Under the pieces are notes generated by a model, which saw only the letters and a list, made by a program, of their open reading frames with translations, was not told the origin of the DNA and made no database searches. Made by a program: the position numbers and the translations under genes. Shown here piece after piece: positions 17,238-24,816 of a DNA stretch of 64,000 bases. The stretch lies in the NCBI GenBank assembly GCA_937937585.1, contig CALDCB010000009.1, forward strand, positions 7,367 to 71,366. Direction: 5' to 3'. This DNA comes from an uncultured Coriobacteriaceae bacterium (lineage in GTDB: Bacteria; Actinomycetota; Coriobacteriia; Coriobacteriales; Eggerthellaceae). The stretch's first letter is position 1. The number at the start of each line of letters is the position of its first letter.

Positions 17238-17265
17238 TTATACACTCCTTTTTGTTTATATAGCG

Positions 17266-17290
17266 GGCGCATGCCCCTTCAACATGCGCC
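17266..17290. promoter_or_regulatory. Intercistronic hairpin between AssT-2 and DASS-B
   Basis: Perfect 8-bp inverted repeat GGCGCATG / CATGCGCC with a 9-base loop in the 80-bp gap; no T run follows. It may act as an mRNA-stability or processing element setting the enzyme-to-carrier ratio. Confidence 0.45.
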
Positions 17291-17317
17291 AAACCCTCAA
17301 ATCCCTAAGCGCCTATC

Positions 17318-18736
17318 TTACTTGGTATCTACGCAATTAGCGAAGCCCTTGTCGAAGCCGCGCGTACCCTCAACAGAAATCTGCACGCCCTCGGCCTCAA
17401 GATCGAACTTTTCGGCACCAGGCAGCACGTACTCGGTGTTGTCAATGCGCTCGATGGCAACCTCTTCCTGTTCAGGCAGCTGGGGTACCCAGTCGTACGG
17501 AATGCGATATGCGCGATAAATCAGACCAGAGCCCAGGCGCGGGTAGTTGTACTCCCACACCAACTCATTGTCAGGGGTGAACTCCATGAAACGGCCGCTG
17601 GTTCCCTCGCAAATGAACGTATTGCCGTTGGGCAGGCGCTGCGCATCGGAAGTCAGCGGGCTGTAGAAGTAATGCGTGGTGAATGGAGCGTCGGTTGCGC
17701 CGATCTCTTCGCCCTTGCACTCCCAAACAATTTCAAGAGTAGTGGGGTCGAACTCGACAACACGGGAACCGTCACGACGGGAGACCTTAAGACCGGTCTT
17801 GCTGAACTGGTTCGGAGCGCCGTAACCTGCCCAACCGCCGTTGTCGTAGACCATGATGTGGCCCTCGCCTGGAAGACCCTTCGGAATCATATGAGTGTGG
17901 TGCGGACCGACGATGGTGCCGAAGATGCGCAGCTCGGGCGTCTTGGTGAAGTCGGGGCCAACCTGCCAGACAATCTCGCCTGTTTCATGTGAAACAATGA
18001 ACATGATGTTGCACTCACGCGAGTCCATGATGATGTTCTGCGGATTGAAGCGCTCGTCGCCCTCGTCGTACCAATGATTCGGACCAACATAGCTGGCGCA
18101 GTTGATATGGAACAGATCGCCTTGGCCGGTAGGACGCATGGTGGGGTCGCGATACATCGCGTTCTTCTGCTCTTCAGTGAAGCCGAATTCGTTGAAGTGG
18201 TCGATAACGCTCCACTCCCAAAGGATGTTGCCCTCACGGTCGATCTCGATAAGGCAGTCGTCAAGCAATTGATGCGGGCTGATCTTCGGCTTGTTCACGT
18301 CCTTATGGGTGAGGATCAGCATCTTGCCGAAATCGGTGGTAACCTCCTGGCCCGGAACCGGATAGCCAACTGGGTTGCCTTCCATCTGGTAGTCATGATG
18401 CTGGCGAGCGGCCCACTCGATGCCGTCTGGGTCGTTCACGTGATCGTACTTGTTAAACGTCCATTCGACGTTGCCGTCCCAGTCGATCATGGTAACGTCG
18501 GCGAAGTCCTGCGAAGCAATGGCGGCATCGCGCGCTGCAAGGCTACCAAGGATATGACCACCCTTGATCATCTTGCAGGGCATGCCCATGAAATCTTTCC
18601 ACTGGCGAACGACCCTGCCGTTCATGTTGATCAAAATCGCACCGATCTGGCGACCCATAAACAAGGTGTAGCCGCTATCGCATTTGCTGGGATCGTAAAG
18701 CGTAGTTCCCGTCGGGAAAACTGCTGGACGGCCCAT
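17318..18736 (-). CDS. Aryl-sulfate sulfotransferase (AssT-like), copy 2
   Basis: 472-residue ASST-family beta-propeller, paralogous to copy 1 throughout. Shared blocks include ARQHHDYQMEGNPVGY, FHINCASYVGPN, DSRECN and RIFGTIVGPHHTHMIPKG; the central third is nearly identical while the C-terminal ~50 residues differ. There is no signal peptide. ATG 18736 has AAGGAGGAG, a strong ribosome site. It is first in an operon with DASS paralogue B and divergent from a LysR gene. PAPS-independent phenol sulfotransfer is the family reaction; donor and acceptor are not known here. The coding sequence contains a one-mismatch parS at 17981-17996. Confidence 0.85.
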   Translation of the reverse strand: MGRPAVFPTGTTLYDPSKCDSGYTLFMGRQIGAILINMNGRVVRQWKDFMGMPCKMIKGGHILGSLAARDAAIASQDFADVTMIDWDGNVEWTFNKYDHVNDPDGIEWAARQHHDYQMEGNPVGYPVPGQEVTTDFGKMLILTHKDVNKPKISPHQLLDDCLIEIDREGNILWEWSVIDHFNEFGFTEEQKNAMYRDPTMRPTGQGDLFHINCASYVGPNHWYDEGDERFNPQNIIMDSRECNIMFIVSHETGEIVWQVGPDFTKTPELRIFGTIVGPHHTHMIPKGLPGEGHIMVYDNGGWAGYGAPNQFSKTGLKVSRRDGSRVVEFDPTTLEIVWECKGEEIGATDAPFTTHYFYSPLTSDAQRLPNGNTFICEGTSGRFMEFTPDNELVWEYNYPRLGSGLIYRAYRIPYDWVPQLPEQEEVAIERIDNTEYVLPGAEKFDLEAEGVQISVEGTRGFDKGFANCVDTK

Positions 18737-18751
18737 CGCTCCTCCTTTATT

Positions 18752-18884
18752 TCGGTAATTCCGATTTGTCTCTTCGCTAGTTCGTCTTGATCGAACGCCC
18801 GCATAGTATCATGTGCCGTCTTTCTAGTTGTGATCGATGTCATCGTGTTTGCCTATATAAGTTTTTCCTATTCGGAATACCCGA
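18752..18884. promoter_or_regulatory. Paired TCGG-N5-CCGA LysR boxes in the AssT-2 control region
   Basis: TCGGTAATTCCGA at 18752-18764 and TCGGAATACCCGA at 18872-18884 are both TCGG-N5-CCGA and both fit T-N11-A. One lies 15 bp upstream of AssT-2 and the other about 110 bp upstream of the divergent LysR. A one-mismatch relative occurs at the AssT-1 promoter. Confidence 0.55.
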
Positions 18885-18996
18885 TTTACGTCTAGTGCAC
18901 GCGACGACACACCGATACAATCAATTAACCCTATGAAAAATCGCGTGCGCTCGAGGCATAAACCAGACAGCTAAAGCACATGCATCAGGAGGAACC

Positions 18997-20040
18997 ATGC
19001 GCTCCGCAAACAACAGAATCACCGTTCAGCAACTTCGCTATCTTCTAAAAACAGCTGAAACCGGATCGGTCACCGATGCCGCGCGTGAACTCGGCATCTC
19101 GCAGAGCACCCTTTCTGAAGCTCTCTCCCAAATGGAGAACGCAACGGGCTTCGCGATTCTGGCGCGCAGCCGCAAGGGTGCCACGCCTACGCCGCTGGGA
19201 ACCGAGTTCCTCCATTACGCCCAGAACGTTGTCAATCGCATGGACGACCTGGAACGCCGCTTCGTCATCGGCTTCCCCAGCAAGCATAACTATCGCATTG
19301 CATCGCAATCGTTCGGTTTCGCCTGGGAGGCCTTAGTTGAACTTGCAACGAAACCGGAAAGCGCTCGCCATAATTTCACCTGGGATCTCTGCGGAGCACC
19401 GAACGTCATTTCGAAGGTCGCAGCCGAAAAGGCCGACGTCGGACTGATCGGCATAAGCTCAAGTAACCGCAAGATCATCGCGAAATTGCTTGCCGACAAC
19501 GACGTCCAGTTTTATCCAATCATGACCGCGACGCTGTTCGCCCTGTTCAACCCTTCGCACCCCCTTGCAAGACACGGGCGTCGTTCCGTTTCTCACGAGG
19601 AGCTTGCAGATTACCCCTTCTTCGCATTTGACCAGTTCGTGCATCTGGAGCTCCGCCCTAGCGACGATTCCGCCAACGCACGAAGCGACAAGCCCGCCAC
19701 GTCCTGCACGGCATATGGCATAGCGGTGCCGAACGGCCTCATGGTTTCGCCCACTCAACTGGTGAAGGACATCGCCGACAGTTACGCCTACACCGTATGG
19801 TGTCGCGTCATCACCGATGGAGTCGTGCATAATCACGTCGACACATGGCCCATCGACCCCGAAGAGCGCAGGCGTATCGAGAAGCTTGCGATGCAAACCG
19901 ACTTCTCGGCCAAGGACGTCGTTTCCATCCCCATCGAGAACGAGGACCCCATGGAAATCGGCTACGTGCTGAAAAAGGGCATGTCGCTCGATGAGATCGG
20001 CCAGCTGTTCATCAACTCCGTTGCTTCTTACGATAATTAA
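18997..20040 (+). CDS. LysR-family regulator, divergent to AssT copy 2
   Basis: 347-residue LysR-type regulator with helix-turn-helix ITVQQLRYLLKTAETGSV followed by TDAARELGISQSTLSEAL, closely matching the LysR next to AssT copy 1. It is longer than that paralogue because of an insert around residues 220-300. ATG 18997 is preceded by GGAGGA at the right distance. It probably controls the divergent AssT-2/DASS-B operon through the TCGG-N5-CCGA boxes. It ends in a strong terminator. Confidence 0.9.
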   Translation: MRSANNRITVQQLRYLLKTAETGSVTDAARELGISQSTLSEALSQMENATGFAILARSRKGATPTPLGTEFLHYAQNVVNRMDDLERRFVIGFPSKHNYRIASQSFGFAWEALVELATKPESARHNFTWDLCGAPNVISKVAAEKADVGLIGISSSNRKIIAKLLADNDVQFYPIMTATLFALFNPSHPLARHGRRSVSHEELADYPFFAFDQFVHLELRPSDDSANARSDKPATSCTAYGIAVPNGLMVSPTQLVKDIADSYAYTVWCRVITDGVVHNHVDTWPIDPEERRRIEKLAMQTDFSAKDVVSIPIENEDPMEIGYVLKKGMSLDEIGQLFINSVASYDN

Positions 20041-20056
20041 AGGGGCGACGATTCCC

Positions 20057-20092
20057 AAAGGCGCTCGATATGTTGATTCGGGCGCCTTTTTT
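20057..20092 (+). terminator. Intrinsic terminator of the LysR gene
   Basis: Stem AAAGGCGC / GCGCCTTT with a 17-base loop, followed by TTTTTT, 17 bp after the stop. Confidence 0.85.
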
Positions 20093-20247
20093 ACTGTCAA
20101 AACGTAGAAACTTCCGCTGATATACAAGCATTTGCCGATATCAAGCACGAAAATACCCTTGTCTGATAGGCTGTAGAAGTTTGTGTCCAACGTTTCCTCG
20201 CGCCAAACCAAGCGAGATCCAATAGACATGGCAAGGAGTGTTCTCGT

Positions 20248-21660
20248 ATGTCTTTGAAGCTTTCCAAAAACGACATCGCGATGGTCGCCGTGCTTCTGTC
20301 CGGCGCCTTCCTCACTTATCTGAATCTAACCCTCATGACGCCGGCTCTACCGACCATCATGGCCACCATGAGCGTCGACCAGGCAACCGTTCAGTGGCTC
20401 ACCTCGGCATACTGCATGACCGAGGCCATCGTCGTTCCGCTTGCCGCCTACCTGATGGGCCGCTTCACCACACGTCAGCTGTTCCTGTTCGGCATGGCGC
20501 TGTTCGCTGCCGGCAGCATGACCGCTGCGGTGGCACCCGTTTTCGCCGTCATCCTTCTTGGCCGCATCATGCAAGCTGCAGCAACCGGCTACATGATGAC
20601 CATGGTGTTCAGCGTCATTCTTCTGGTATTCCCCAAGGAAAGTCGCGGGATGGCAATGGGTCTGGTCGGGTTGATCATTGGCGTGGCGCCTGCAATCGGA
20701 CCGGTGCTTTCGGGCATTTTGGTTGACCACGTTGGTTGGCGCATCATATTCGTTCTTGTCGCCGCGCTCGCCGTCGCAACCATCGTCCTTGCGTTCTTCG
20801 TGCTGCCCAACTACGACAAGATCCGCCGCTCGAAATTCGATGCGGCGTCGGTCGTCCTGTCAACCATCGGCCTGTTCAGCCTTCTGTACGGCATCTCGAC
20901 ATTCAGCTCTACCCAGAATCACCTGTTCACTGCCGCGATGGTCGTCATCGGCATTGCCGTTATGGCCGTGTACTGCAAGCGCCAGCTGTCTCTTGACGAC
21001 CCCATGCTCAACCTCCGCATTCTTAACGTTTTCCGCTATCGCCTTGCAGTGATCTACGTGCTGATTGCTCAGGCGATTTTGGTCGGTCTCGAAACCATCC
21101 TGCCGCTCTACATTCAAGGAGTGCTGGGACACCCAGCCACGGTGTCGGGCCTTACGCTTTTGCCCGGTGCGATTTTGGCAGCAATCGCCAGTCTGATCGG
21201 CGGTCGACTGTACGACCTGATGGGCGCCCGTAAACCCATGCTGCTCGCTTCCGCCATCCTGCTAATCACCGCAGGAATTCTGGCGGTGCTCAAGGCGGAC
21301 AGCAAAATCTCGTTGGTCTGCCTTGTGTATGCCGTGTACAACCTTGGCTTCTGCCTGGCTTCCAACCCCATCAACACATGGGGCGTTAACGCACTGGACA
21401 ACGACGATGTCCCTGATTCACAGAGCGTTTCCGGCACCGTGAACCAAGTCGCTGCCGCATTCGGCGTTGCGTTGCTGATCTCCATTTCGACCGCTGTTTC
21501 CAGCGTGTTCGCCAGCAACGCGGCCGCCGCAGAGACCGCTGTCAGCGCCGCACAGGTCACCTTCGCAGGCTACCACGTAGCATTCCTGGTCATCGGCGTC
21601 CTGCTTGCCGTCCAGACGCTCATGGTCGTGTTCCTCGTGAAGGACAAAAAGGAGAAGTAA
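20248..21660 (+). CDS. MFS drug exporter of the DHA2 (EmrB-like) type
   Basis: 470-residue major facilitator with about 14 hydrophobic segments, typical of proton-coupled multidrug exporters. The loop 2-3 region LTSAYCMTEAIVVPLAAYLMGR (read in parts) and motif C-like GLIIGVAPAIGPVLSGILVD fit DHA2 members. ATG 20248 is preceded by AAGGAG with 9-bp spacing. It stands alone and ends in a hairpin terminator. Substrate is unknown. No neighbouring regulator of the MarR or TetR type is adjacent; the nearest regulator is the LysR gene ending 207 bp upstream. Confidence 0.9.
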   Translation: MSLKLSKNDIAMVAVLLSGAFLTYLNLTLMTPALPTIMATMSVDQATVQWLTSAYCMTEAIVVPLAAYLMGRFTTRQLFLFGMALFAAGSMTAAVAPVFAVILLGRIMQAAATGYMMTMVFSVILLVFPKESRGMAMGLVGLIIGVAPAIGPVLSGILVDHVGWRIIFVLVAALAVATIVLAFFVLPNYDKIRRSKFDAASVVLSTIGLFSLLYGISTFSSTQNHLFTAAMVVIGIAVMAVYCKRQLSLDDPMLNLRILNVFRYRLAVIYVLIAQAILVGLETILPLYIQGVLGHPATVSGLTLLPGAILAAIASLIGGRLYDLMGARKPMLLASAILLITAGILAVLKADSKISLVCLVYAVYNLGFCLASNPINTWGVNALDNDDVPDSQSVSGTVNQVAAAFGVALLISISTAVSSVFASNAAAAETAVSAAQVTFAGYHVAFLVIGVLLAVQTLMVVFLVKDKKEK

Positions 21661-21692
21661 GGGAAACCAAATACAGGAAGAAAACGCGCTAC

Positions 21693-21718
21693 GAGGTGCC
21701 GACGCAGGTCGGCACCTC
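21693..21718 (+). terminator. Terminator of the MFS gene
   Basis: Perfect 11-bp stem GAGGTGCCGAC / GTCGGCACCTC with a 4-base loop, followed by TTCTCTT. Confidence 0.8.
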
Positions 21719-21759
21719 TTCTCTTGCGGAAGACACCGCATCACCAACCCCTCAAACAC

Positions 21760-21793
21760 GAAGAGCCAGCAGCACCGAAGCTGCTGGCTCTTC
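21760..21793. terminator. Bidirectional terminator between MFS and ferredoxin genes
   Basis: Perfect 14-bp stem GAAGAGCCAGCAGC / GCTGCTGGCTCTTC with a 6-base loop, followed by TTTCTGTT on the plus strand and CGTGTTTG on the minus strand. Confidence 0.8.
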
Positions 21794-21826
21794 TTTCTGT
21801 TCACGCTTGAAGCGGTGGTTGACCGT

Positions 21827-22015
21827 TTAGTCTTCCACAACGTCTTCGATAGCGCCCATGGGGCACTCCTCAAGGCAGTCGCCGCATGCGATGCAGGACT
21901 CCTCGTTGACGACTTCCGCGGTACCGCCGGAAATCTCAATGACCTCCTGCGGGCAGGCATCAGCGCAGATGCCGCAACCGACGCAATCGTCGGCGTTGAT
22001 AATCGGGTGGGACAT
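21827..22015 (-). CDS. 2[4Fe-4S] ferredoxin
   Basis: 62-residue bacterial ferredoxin carrying two four-iron clusters. The ligand sets are CVGCGICADACP and CIACGDCLEECP, both complete CxxCxxCxxxCP. ATG 22015 has GAGAGGAGCG upstream; an in-frame start seven codons earlier lacks one. It is monocistronic and ends in a strong hairpin. Such ferredoxins carry electrons between anaerobic oxidoreductases such as hydrogenase or pyruvate:ferredoxin oxidoreductase; the hypE gene is next upstream but in its own unit. Confidence 0.95.
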   Translation of the reverse strand: MSHPIINADDCVGCGICADACPQEVIEISGGTAEVVNEESCIACGDCLEECPMGAIEDVVED

Positions 22016-22190
22016 GATCGCTCCTCTCGCCATCACGGATCTTCGTAAGCGTCTACGCGATCCGACGTCTCGTCAGCATCGAAAATCGCGGTATGCGGCA
22101 CCCCCGCCGCACGACGCATTCCTTGTTTTCCCTAGGCGCAAGATACCATGTAACGGATATGCGTCAAGCGTTCAGGGCGATTAACCTGTG

Positions 22191-22205
22191 ACCGTAGCCT
22201 ACGGT
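22191..22205. promoter_or_regulatory. 15-bp palindrome resembling a MerR-family operator
   Basis: ACCGTAG-C-CTACGGT, flanked by AACCT on the left and AGGT on the right, sits in the 249-bp gap between hypE and the ferredoxin gene. Its symmetry and sequence resemble operators of MerR-family regulators, which lie between -35 and -10 boxes. No MerR gene is in the window and no clean promoter was found around it. The rest of 22016-22264 shows nothing else. Confidence 0.35.
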
Positions 22206-22264
22206 TAGGTAACGGCGCAGGTGGAAGACGCTGTGCAAAACGACAATATCCAGTCGCGACTCGA

Positions 22265-23287
22265 TTAGCAGATGCGCGGAAGCTGTTCTCCGACCAGCAT
22301 GTCCAGAATTCGCTTACTGCCAAGCGGCGTTTCCAGGTACACCTTCGGACCGCGCTCGGGAACCATCTCGGCAACCTCACCGACAATGGCGGCGTCGACG
22401 CCGTACTTGTTGGCGTGCATGGCTGCAAGAGCCGCCTCGGCCTGATCGGCGGGCACGACGCAAACCATCTTGCCTTCGTTGGCAACCTGCATGACGTCGT
22501 AGCCAAGCATATCGCATGCGCCCAGAACAGCGTCTTTCACGGGAACGTCCGCTTCCTTGACAAGCATGTCAACCTGCGACTGCTCGGCCAGCTCGTTCAA
22601 AGTCGATGCCAAGCCACCGCGCGTGGGATCGCGGAAGCATCGTGTATCAGGGGCCGCCGCAAGAACCTCAGCAATGAGGTGGTTGAGCGGGGCGGCGTCG
22701 CTTTCAACCGGCGCCGCGAACGAAAGCGACTCACGGCAGCTCATGATGGTAATGCCATGGTCGCCAAGCGTGCCCGTGACCAGGATTTTATCGCCAGGCT
22801 TGCAGTGCGCCCCCGACAGATCCACGCCCTCGGGAATGAAACCCACGCCCGAGGTGTTGATGAAGACGCCGTCGCCGTGACCCCGGTTAACGACCTTGGT
22901 GTCACCCGTGACCAGGTGCACACCAGCTTCCTTTGCGGTTTCCGCCATGGTCTGGCAAATCTTTTTCAAGTCCTCGATCGGGTAGCCCTCTTCAAGAACG
23001 AATCCGCAGCTCAGATACTTCGGAACAGCACCCGAGGTTGCGACGTCGTTCACTGTGCCGCAAATGGCCAGCTTGCCGATGTTGCCGCCAGGGAAGAAAT
23101 GAGGAGTGACGACAAAGCTATCCGTGCTGAACGCAAGGCGCTCGCCTTCTTTCGGACCGGGCAATGCCGCTGCATCGTCACCACGCATCAGCTCTTCACC
23201 TGCATATGCGGCAAAAAAAACCTCGTCGATGATGCGCTTCATCATGGTGCCGCCCGAACCGTGGCCGAGCAATACCTGCGTATCCAT
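22265..23287 (-). CDS. hypE: Hydrogenase maturation factor HypE
   Basis: 340-residue HypE, which dehydrates a carbamoyl group on its C-terminal Cys to thiocyanate, supplying the cyanide ligands of [NiFe]-hydrogenase. The protein opens LLGHGSGGTMMKRII, carries MRGDDAAALPG and GHGDGV, and ends in the diagnostic PRIC, whose final Cys is the carrier residue. Length is normal. ATG 23287 is preferred over GTG 23293 on AAGGAA spacing. It is last in an operon after nikR and an 84-aa gene; other hyp genes and hydrogenase subunits are not in the window. Confidence 0.95.
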   Translation of the reverse strand: MDTQVLLGHGSGGTMMKRIIDEVFFAAYAGEELMRGDDAAALPGPKEGERLAFSTDSFVVTPHFFPGGNIGKLAICGTVNDVATSGAVPKYLSCGFVLEEGYPIEDLKKICQTMAETAKEAGVHLVTGDTKVVNRGHGDGVFINTSGVGFIPEGVDLSGAHCKPGDKILVTGTLGDHGITIMSCRESLSFAAPVESDAAPLNHLIAEVLAAAPDTRCFRDPTRGGLASTLNELAEQSQVDMLVKEADVPVKDAVLGACDMLGYDVMQVANEGKMVCVVPADQAEAALAAMHANKYGVDAAIVGEVAEMVPERGPKVYLETPLGSKRILDMLVGEQLPRIC

Positions 23288-23341
23288 TTCCACTTCCTTT
23301 CATGCCGGGAATCCAACAGCGATTCACCGGTTTTCACTCAA

Positions 23342-23896
23342 TTATGCAAGGGGTGTGTGAGTTGGCTTCGCATAGGATCGGTCATGCGTGTGAACATGAT
23401 CGTGAGAGTGGGCGAGGCCATCTCCATGATCGTGGACATGCCCATGATCATAACCGTGCTCGATGCCATCCTCATGGTCGGAATGCTCAATCGCGGTGGT
23501 AACCAAACCGCCGTTCTTCACGCCTTTGACGCCGAAGACCAAATTGGCGAAATCTTGAACTTCGGATGCCTCGCCTTTAAGGATCATCACCTCAAGGCAG
23601 CTATCACCGTCCATGTGAACGTGAGTCGTCGACACCACCATCTGCAAATACGAATGCTGTATGACCGTGAGCTTGTCTTGAACGTCAGACTCGTGATGGT
23701 TGTACACGATGGTAAGCGTGGCCATGACGTCGGTTCCCGGAATGCCGCACTCGTCGGCGTCCAAGGCATCGCGAACCAAATCGCGCACAACCTCGCTGCG
23801 GTTCTTGGCCAAACCGCGACGTGCAACAAGTTTGTCGAACCTCATCAAGAGGTCCTCGGGCATGGCAACCGAGAAACGCATCAAATCGTTCTTCAT
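23342..23896 (-). CDS. nikR: Nickel-responsive regulator NikR with His-rich C-terminal tail
   Basis: 184-residue NikR. The N-terminal ribbon-helix-helix (MKNDLMRFSVAMPEDLLMRF) binds DNA and an ACT-like domain binds nickel. The square-planar ligands appear as H81 (IQHSY), H92 and H94 (THVHMD) and C100 (DSCLEV). After the normal end near residue 137 there is an extra tail with 12 His in 35 residues (138-172), e.g. DHGHVHDHGDG, which standard NikR lacks; it could store or buffer nickel. It sits 9 bp after the 84-aa gene and 54 bp before hypE, linking nickel sensing to hydrogenase maturation. Confidence 0.92.
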   Translation of the reverse strand: MKNDLMRFSVAMPEDLLMRFDKLVARRGLAKNRSEVVRDLVRDALDADECGIPGTDVMATLTIVYNHHESDVQDKLTVIQHSYLQMVVSTTHVHMDGDSCLEVMILKGEASEVQDFANLVFGVKGVKNGGLVTTAIEHSDHEDGIEHGYDHGHVHDHGDGLAHSHDHVHTHDRSYAKPTHTPLA

Positions 23897-23905
23897 GGCA
23901 GGCTC

Positions 23906-24160
23906 TTAGACGAGGTTGACCTGAACGTTCGCTGCGGATTCCGCATCCTCTTCAAGCGCATCCTTAGCGTCGCTCAGCAAAGCACGGACGGCGTCAAGCT
24001 GAGCCATAACCTGATGCAGCTTCTCGCCGACGGTCGGAAAGCCAGCGTCCTCGGCTTCGTGGCCCATGTTGTGAGCCCAACGGCGCTCCACCTTGATATG
24101 GTCGTCAATCATGTCGATCATCTGCTCGAACTGGCCAGTGTTTACTCCATTAGTGCACAT
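23906..24160 (-). CDS. Conserved-looking 84-residue helical protein, unknown function
   Basis: Not recognised. The product is short, acidic and predicted helical, with a charged central stretch DDHIKVERRWAHNMGHEAED containing three His and several acidic residues that could bind metal. ATG 24160 follows TAGGAGTTGG, a good ribosome site; the frame extends 26 codons upstream without one. It is first in the operon with nikR and hypE, so a role in nickel handling or hydrogenase biogenesis is plausible, by context only. Confidence 0.7.
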   Translation of the reverse strand: MCTNGVNTGQFEQMIDMIDDHIKVERRWAHNMGHEAEDAGFPTVGEKLHQVMAQLDAVRALLSDAKDALEEDAESAANVQVNLV

Positions 24161-24189
24161 TTTCCAACTCCTATCAATCACCGAGCTTG

Positions 24190-24228
24190 CTATGATTGCG
24201 TAAGCTCTTCTGCTTGCGTTGAGCATAG
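24190..24228. promoter_or_regulatory. Imperfect dyad in the divergent promoter region of the nickel operon
   Basis: CTATGA at 24190 and GCATAG at 24223 bracket the inner arms GCGTAAGC and GCTTGCG. The outer half-sites are NikR-like (GTATGA/TCATAC) but 27 bp apart instead of 16, so NikR binding is uncertain. Confidence 0.3.
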
Positions 24229-24258
24229 TCCAATTCAACTCGAAAGAATGTGAAAATC

Positions 24259-24714
24259 ATGCCAAGCGGTAACATTTTCGGCGCGCCGCTTCGTGAAACC
24301 ATCGATTTGTTCTCAGATTTCATTCAGGGAACCGGCGGCGGATACGCTCTCTATCTATCGCAAAACCATCCAACCGATGCCGCATTCACCGCCGTGGACA
24401 ACTCTCTTGCCGCATTGGGCTACGGAAAGGGCGCTTGCTGCTTCGCCGCAATCTCAGTTGACGGCACCAGCCTCGACCCCGATGCCGTGCGCACCTTGAT
24501 CGAAGGGCTCGACCCTGTGATCTTCATTACCGCCGATGCGCAATCCTACGCTGTTCTTTCGCAAGCCTACCGCGTATCCATCACCGCCAACGCGCCCCTG
24601 CGTTTGATGGGACGCAGCGGCGTTGCCTTCGAAAACTTCGAGCAAATGATCAGCACTCCCGACGGCAAGCAACGCGCCTGGGCTCTGCTGAAAACCCTTC
24701 CGAAAAAGAACTGA
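24259..24714 (+). CDS. Hypothetical protein, divergent from the nickel operon
   Basis: 151 residues, not recognised. It has no signal peptide or membrane segment; the middle (FIQGTGGGYALYLSQ, LEGLDPVIFITADAQSYAVL) suggests a small alpha/beta fold. An alternative GTG start lies at 24250; neither start has a strong ribosome site (GAAAGAA is the best candidate). It is transcribed away from the nickel operon across a short shared promoter region, so it may be co-regulated. The 3' end is followed by a hairpin. Confidence 0.6.
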   Translation: MPSGNIFGAPLRETIDLFSDFIQGTGGGYALYLSQNHPTDAAFTAVDNSLAALGYGKGACCFAAISVDGTSLDPDAVRTLIEGLDPVIFITADAQSYAVLSQAYRVSITANAPLRLMGRSGVAFENFEQMISTPDGKQRAWALLKTLPKKN

Positions 24715-24739
24715 CGCCATGCTCGAAAGCACAGCGTCA
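24712..24739 (+). terminator. Terminator-like hairpin
   Basis: Nested stems TGACGC/GCGTCA and TGCT/AGCA around a CGAA tetraloop, beginning at the stop codon of the preceding gene and followed by an AT-rich run. Confidence 0.5.
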
Positions 24740-24816
24740 ATTAATTGAGTAACGCATATAAGCCTTAAGGGTAAGCCATGAGGACGATCAGCCCTCAGCG
24801 AGATCAAACCTGCAGT

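Noticed and set aside
22415..24253. Plus-strand frame of ~610 codons opposite hypE, nikR and the 84-aa gene
   Set aside because: It spans three well-supported minus-strand genes and their gaps; composition is that of a shadow frame.
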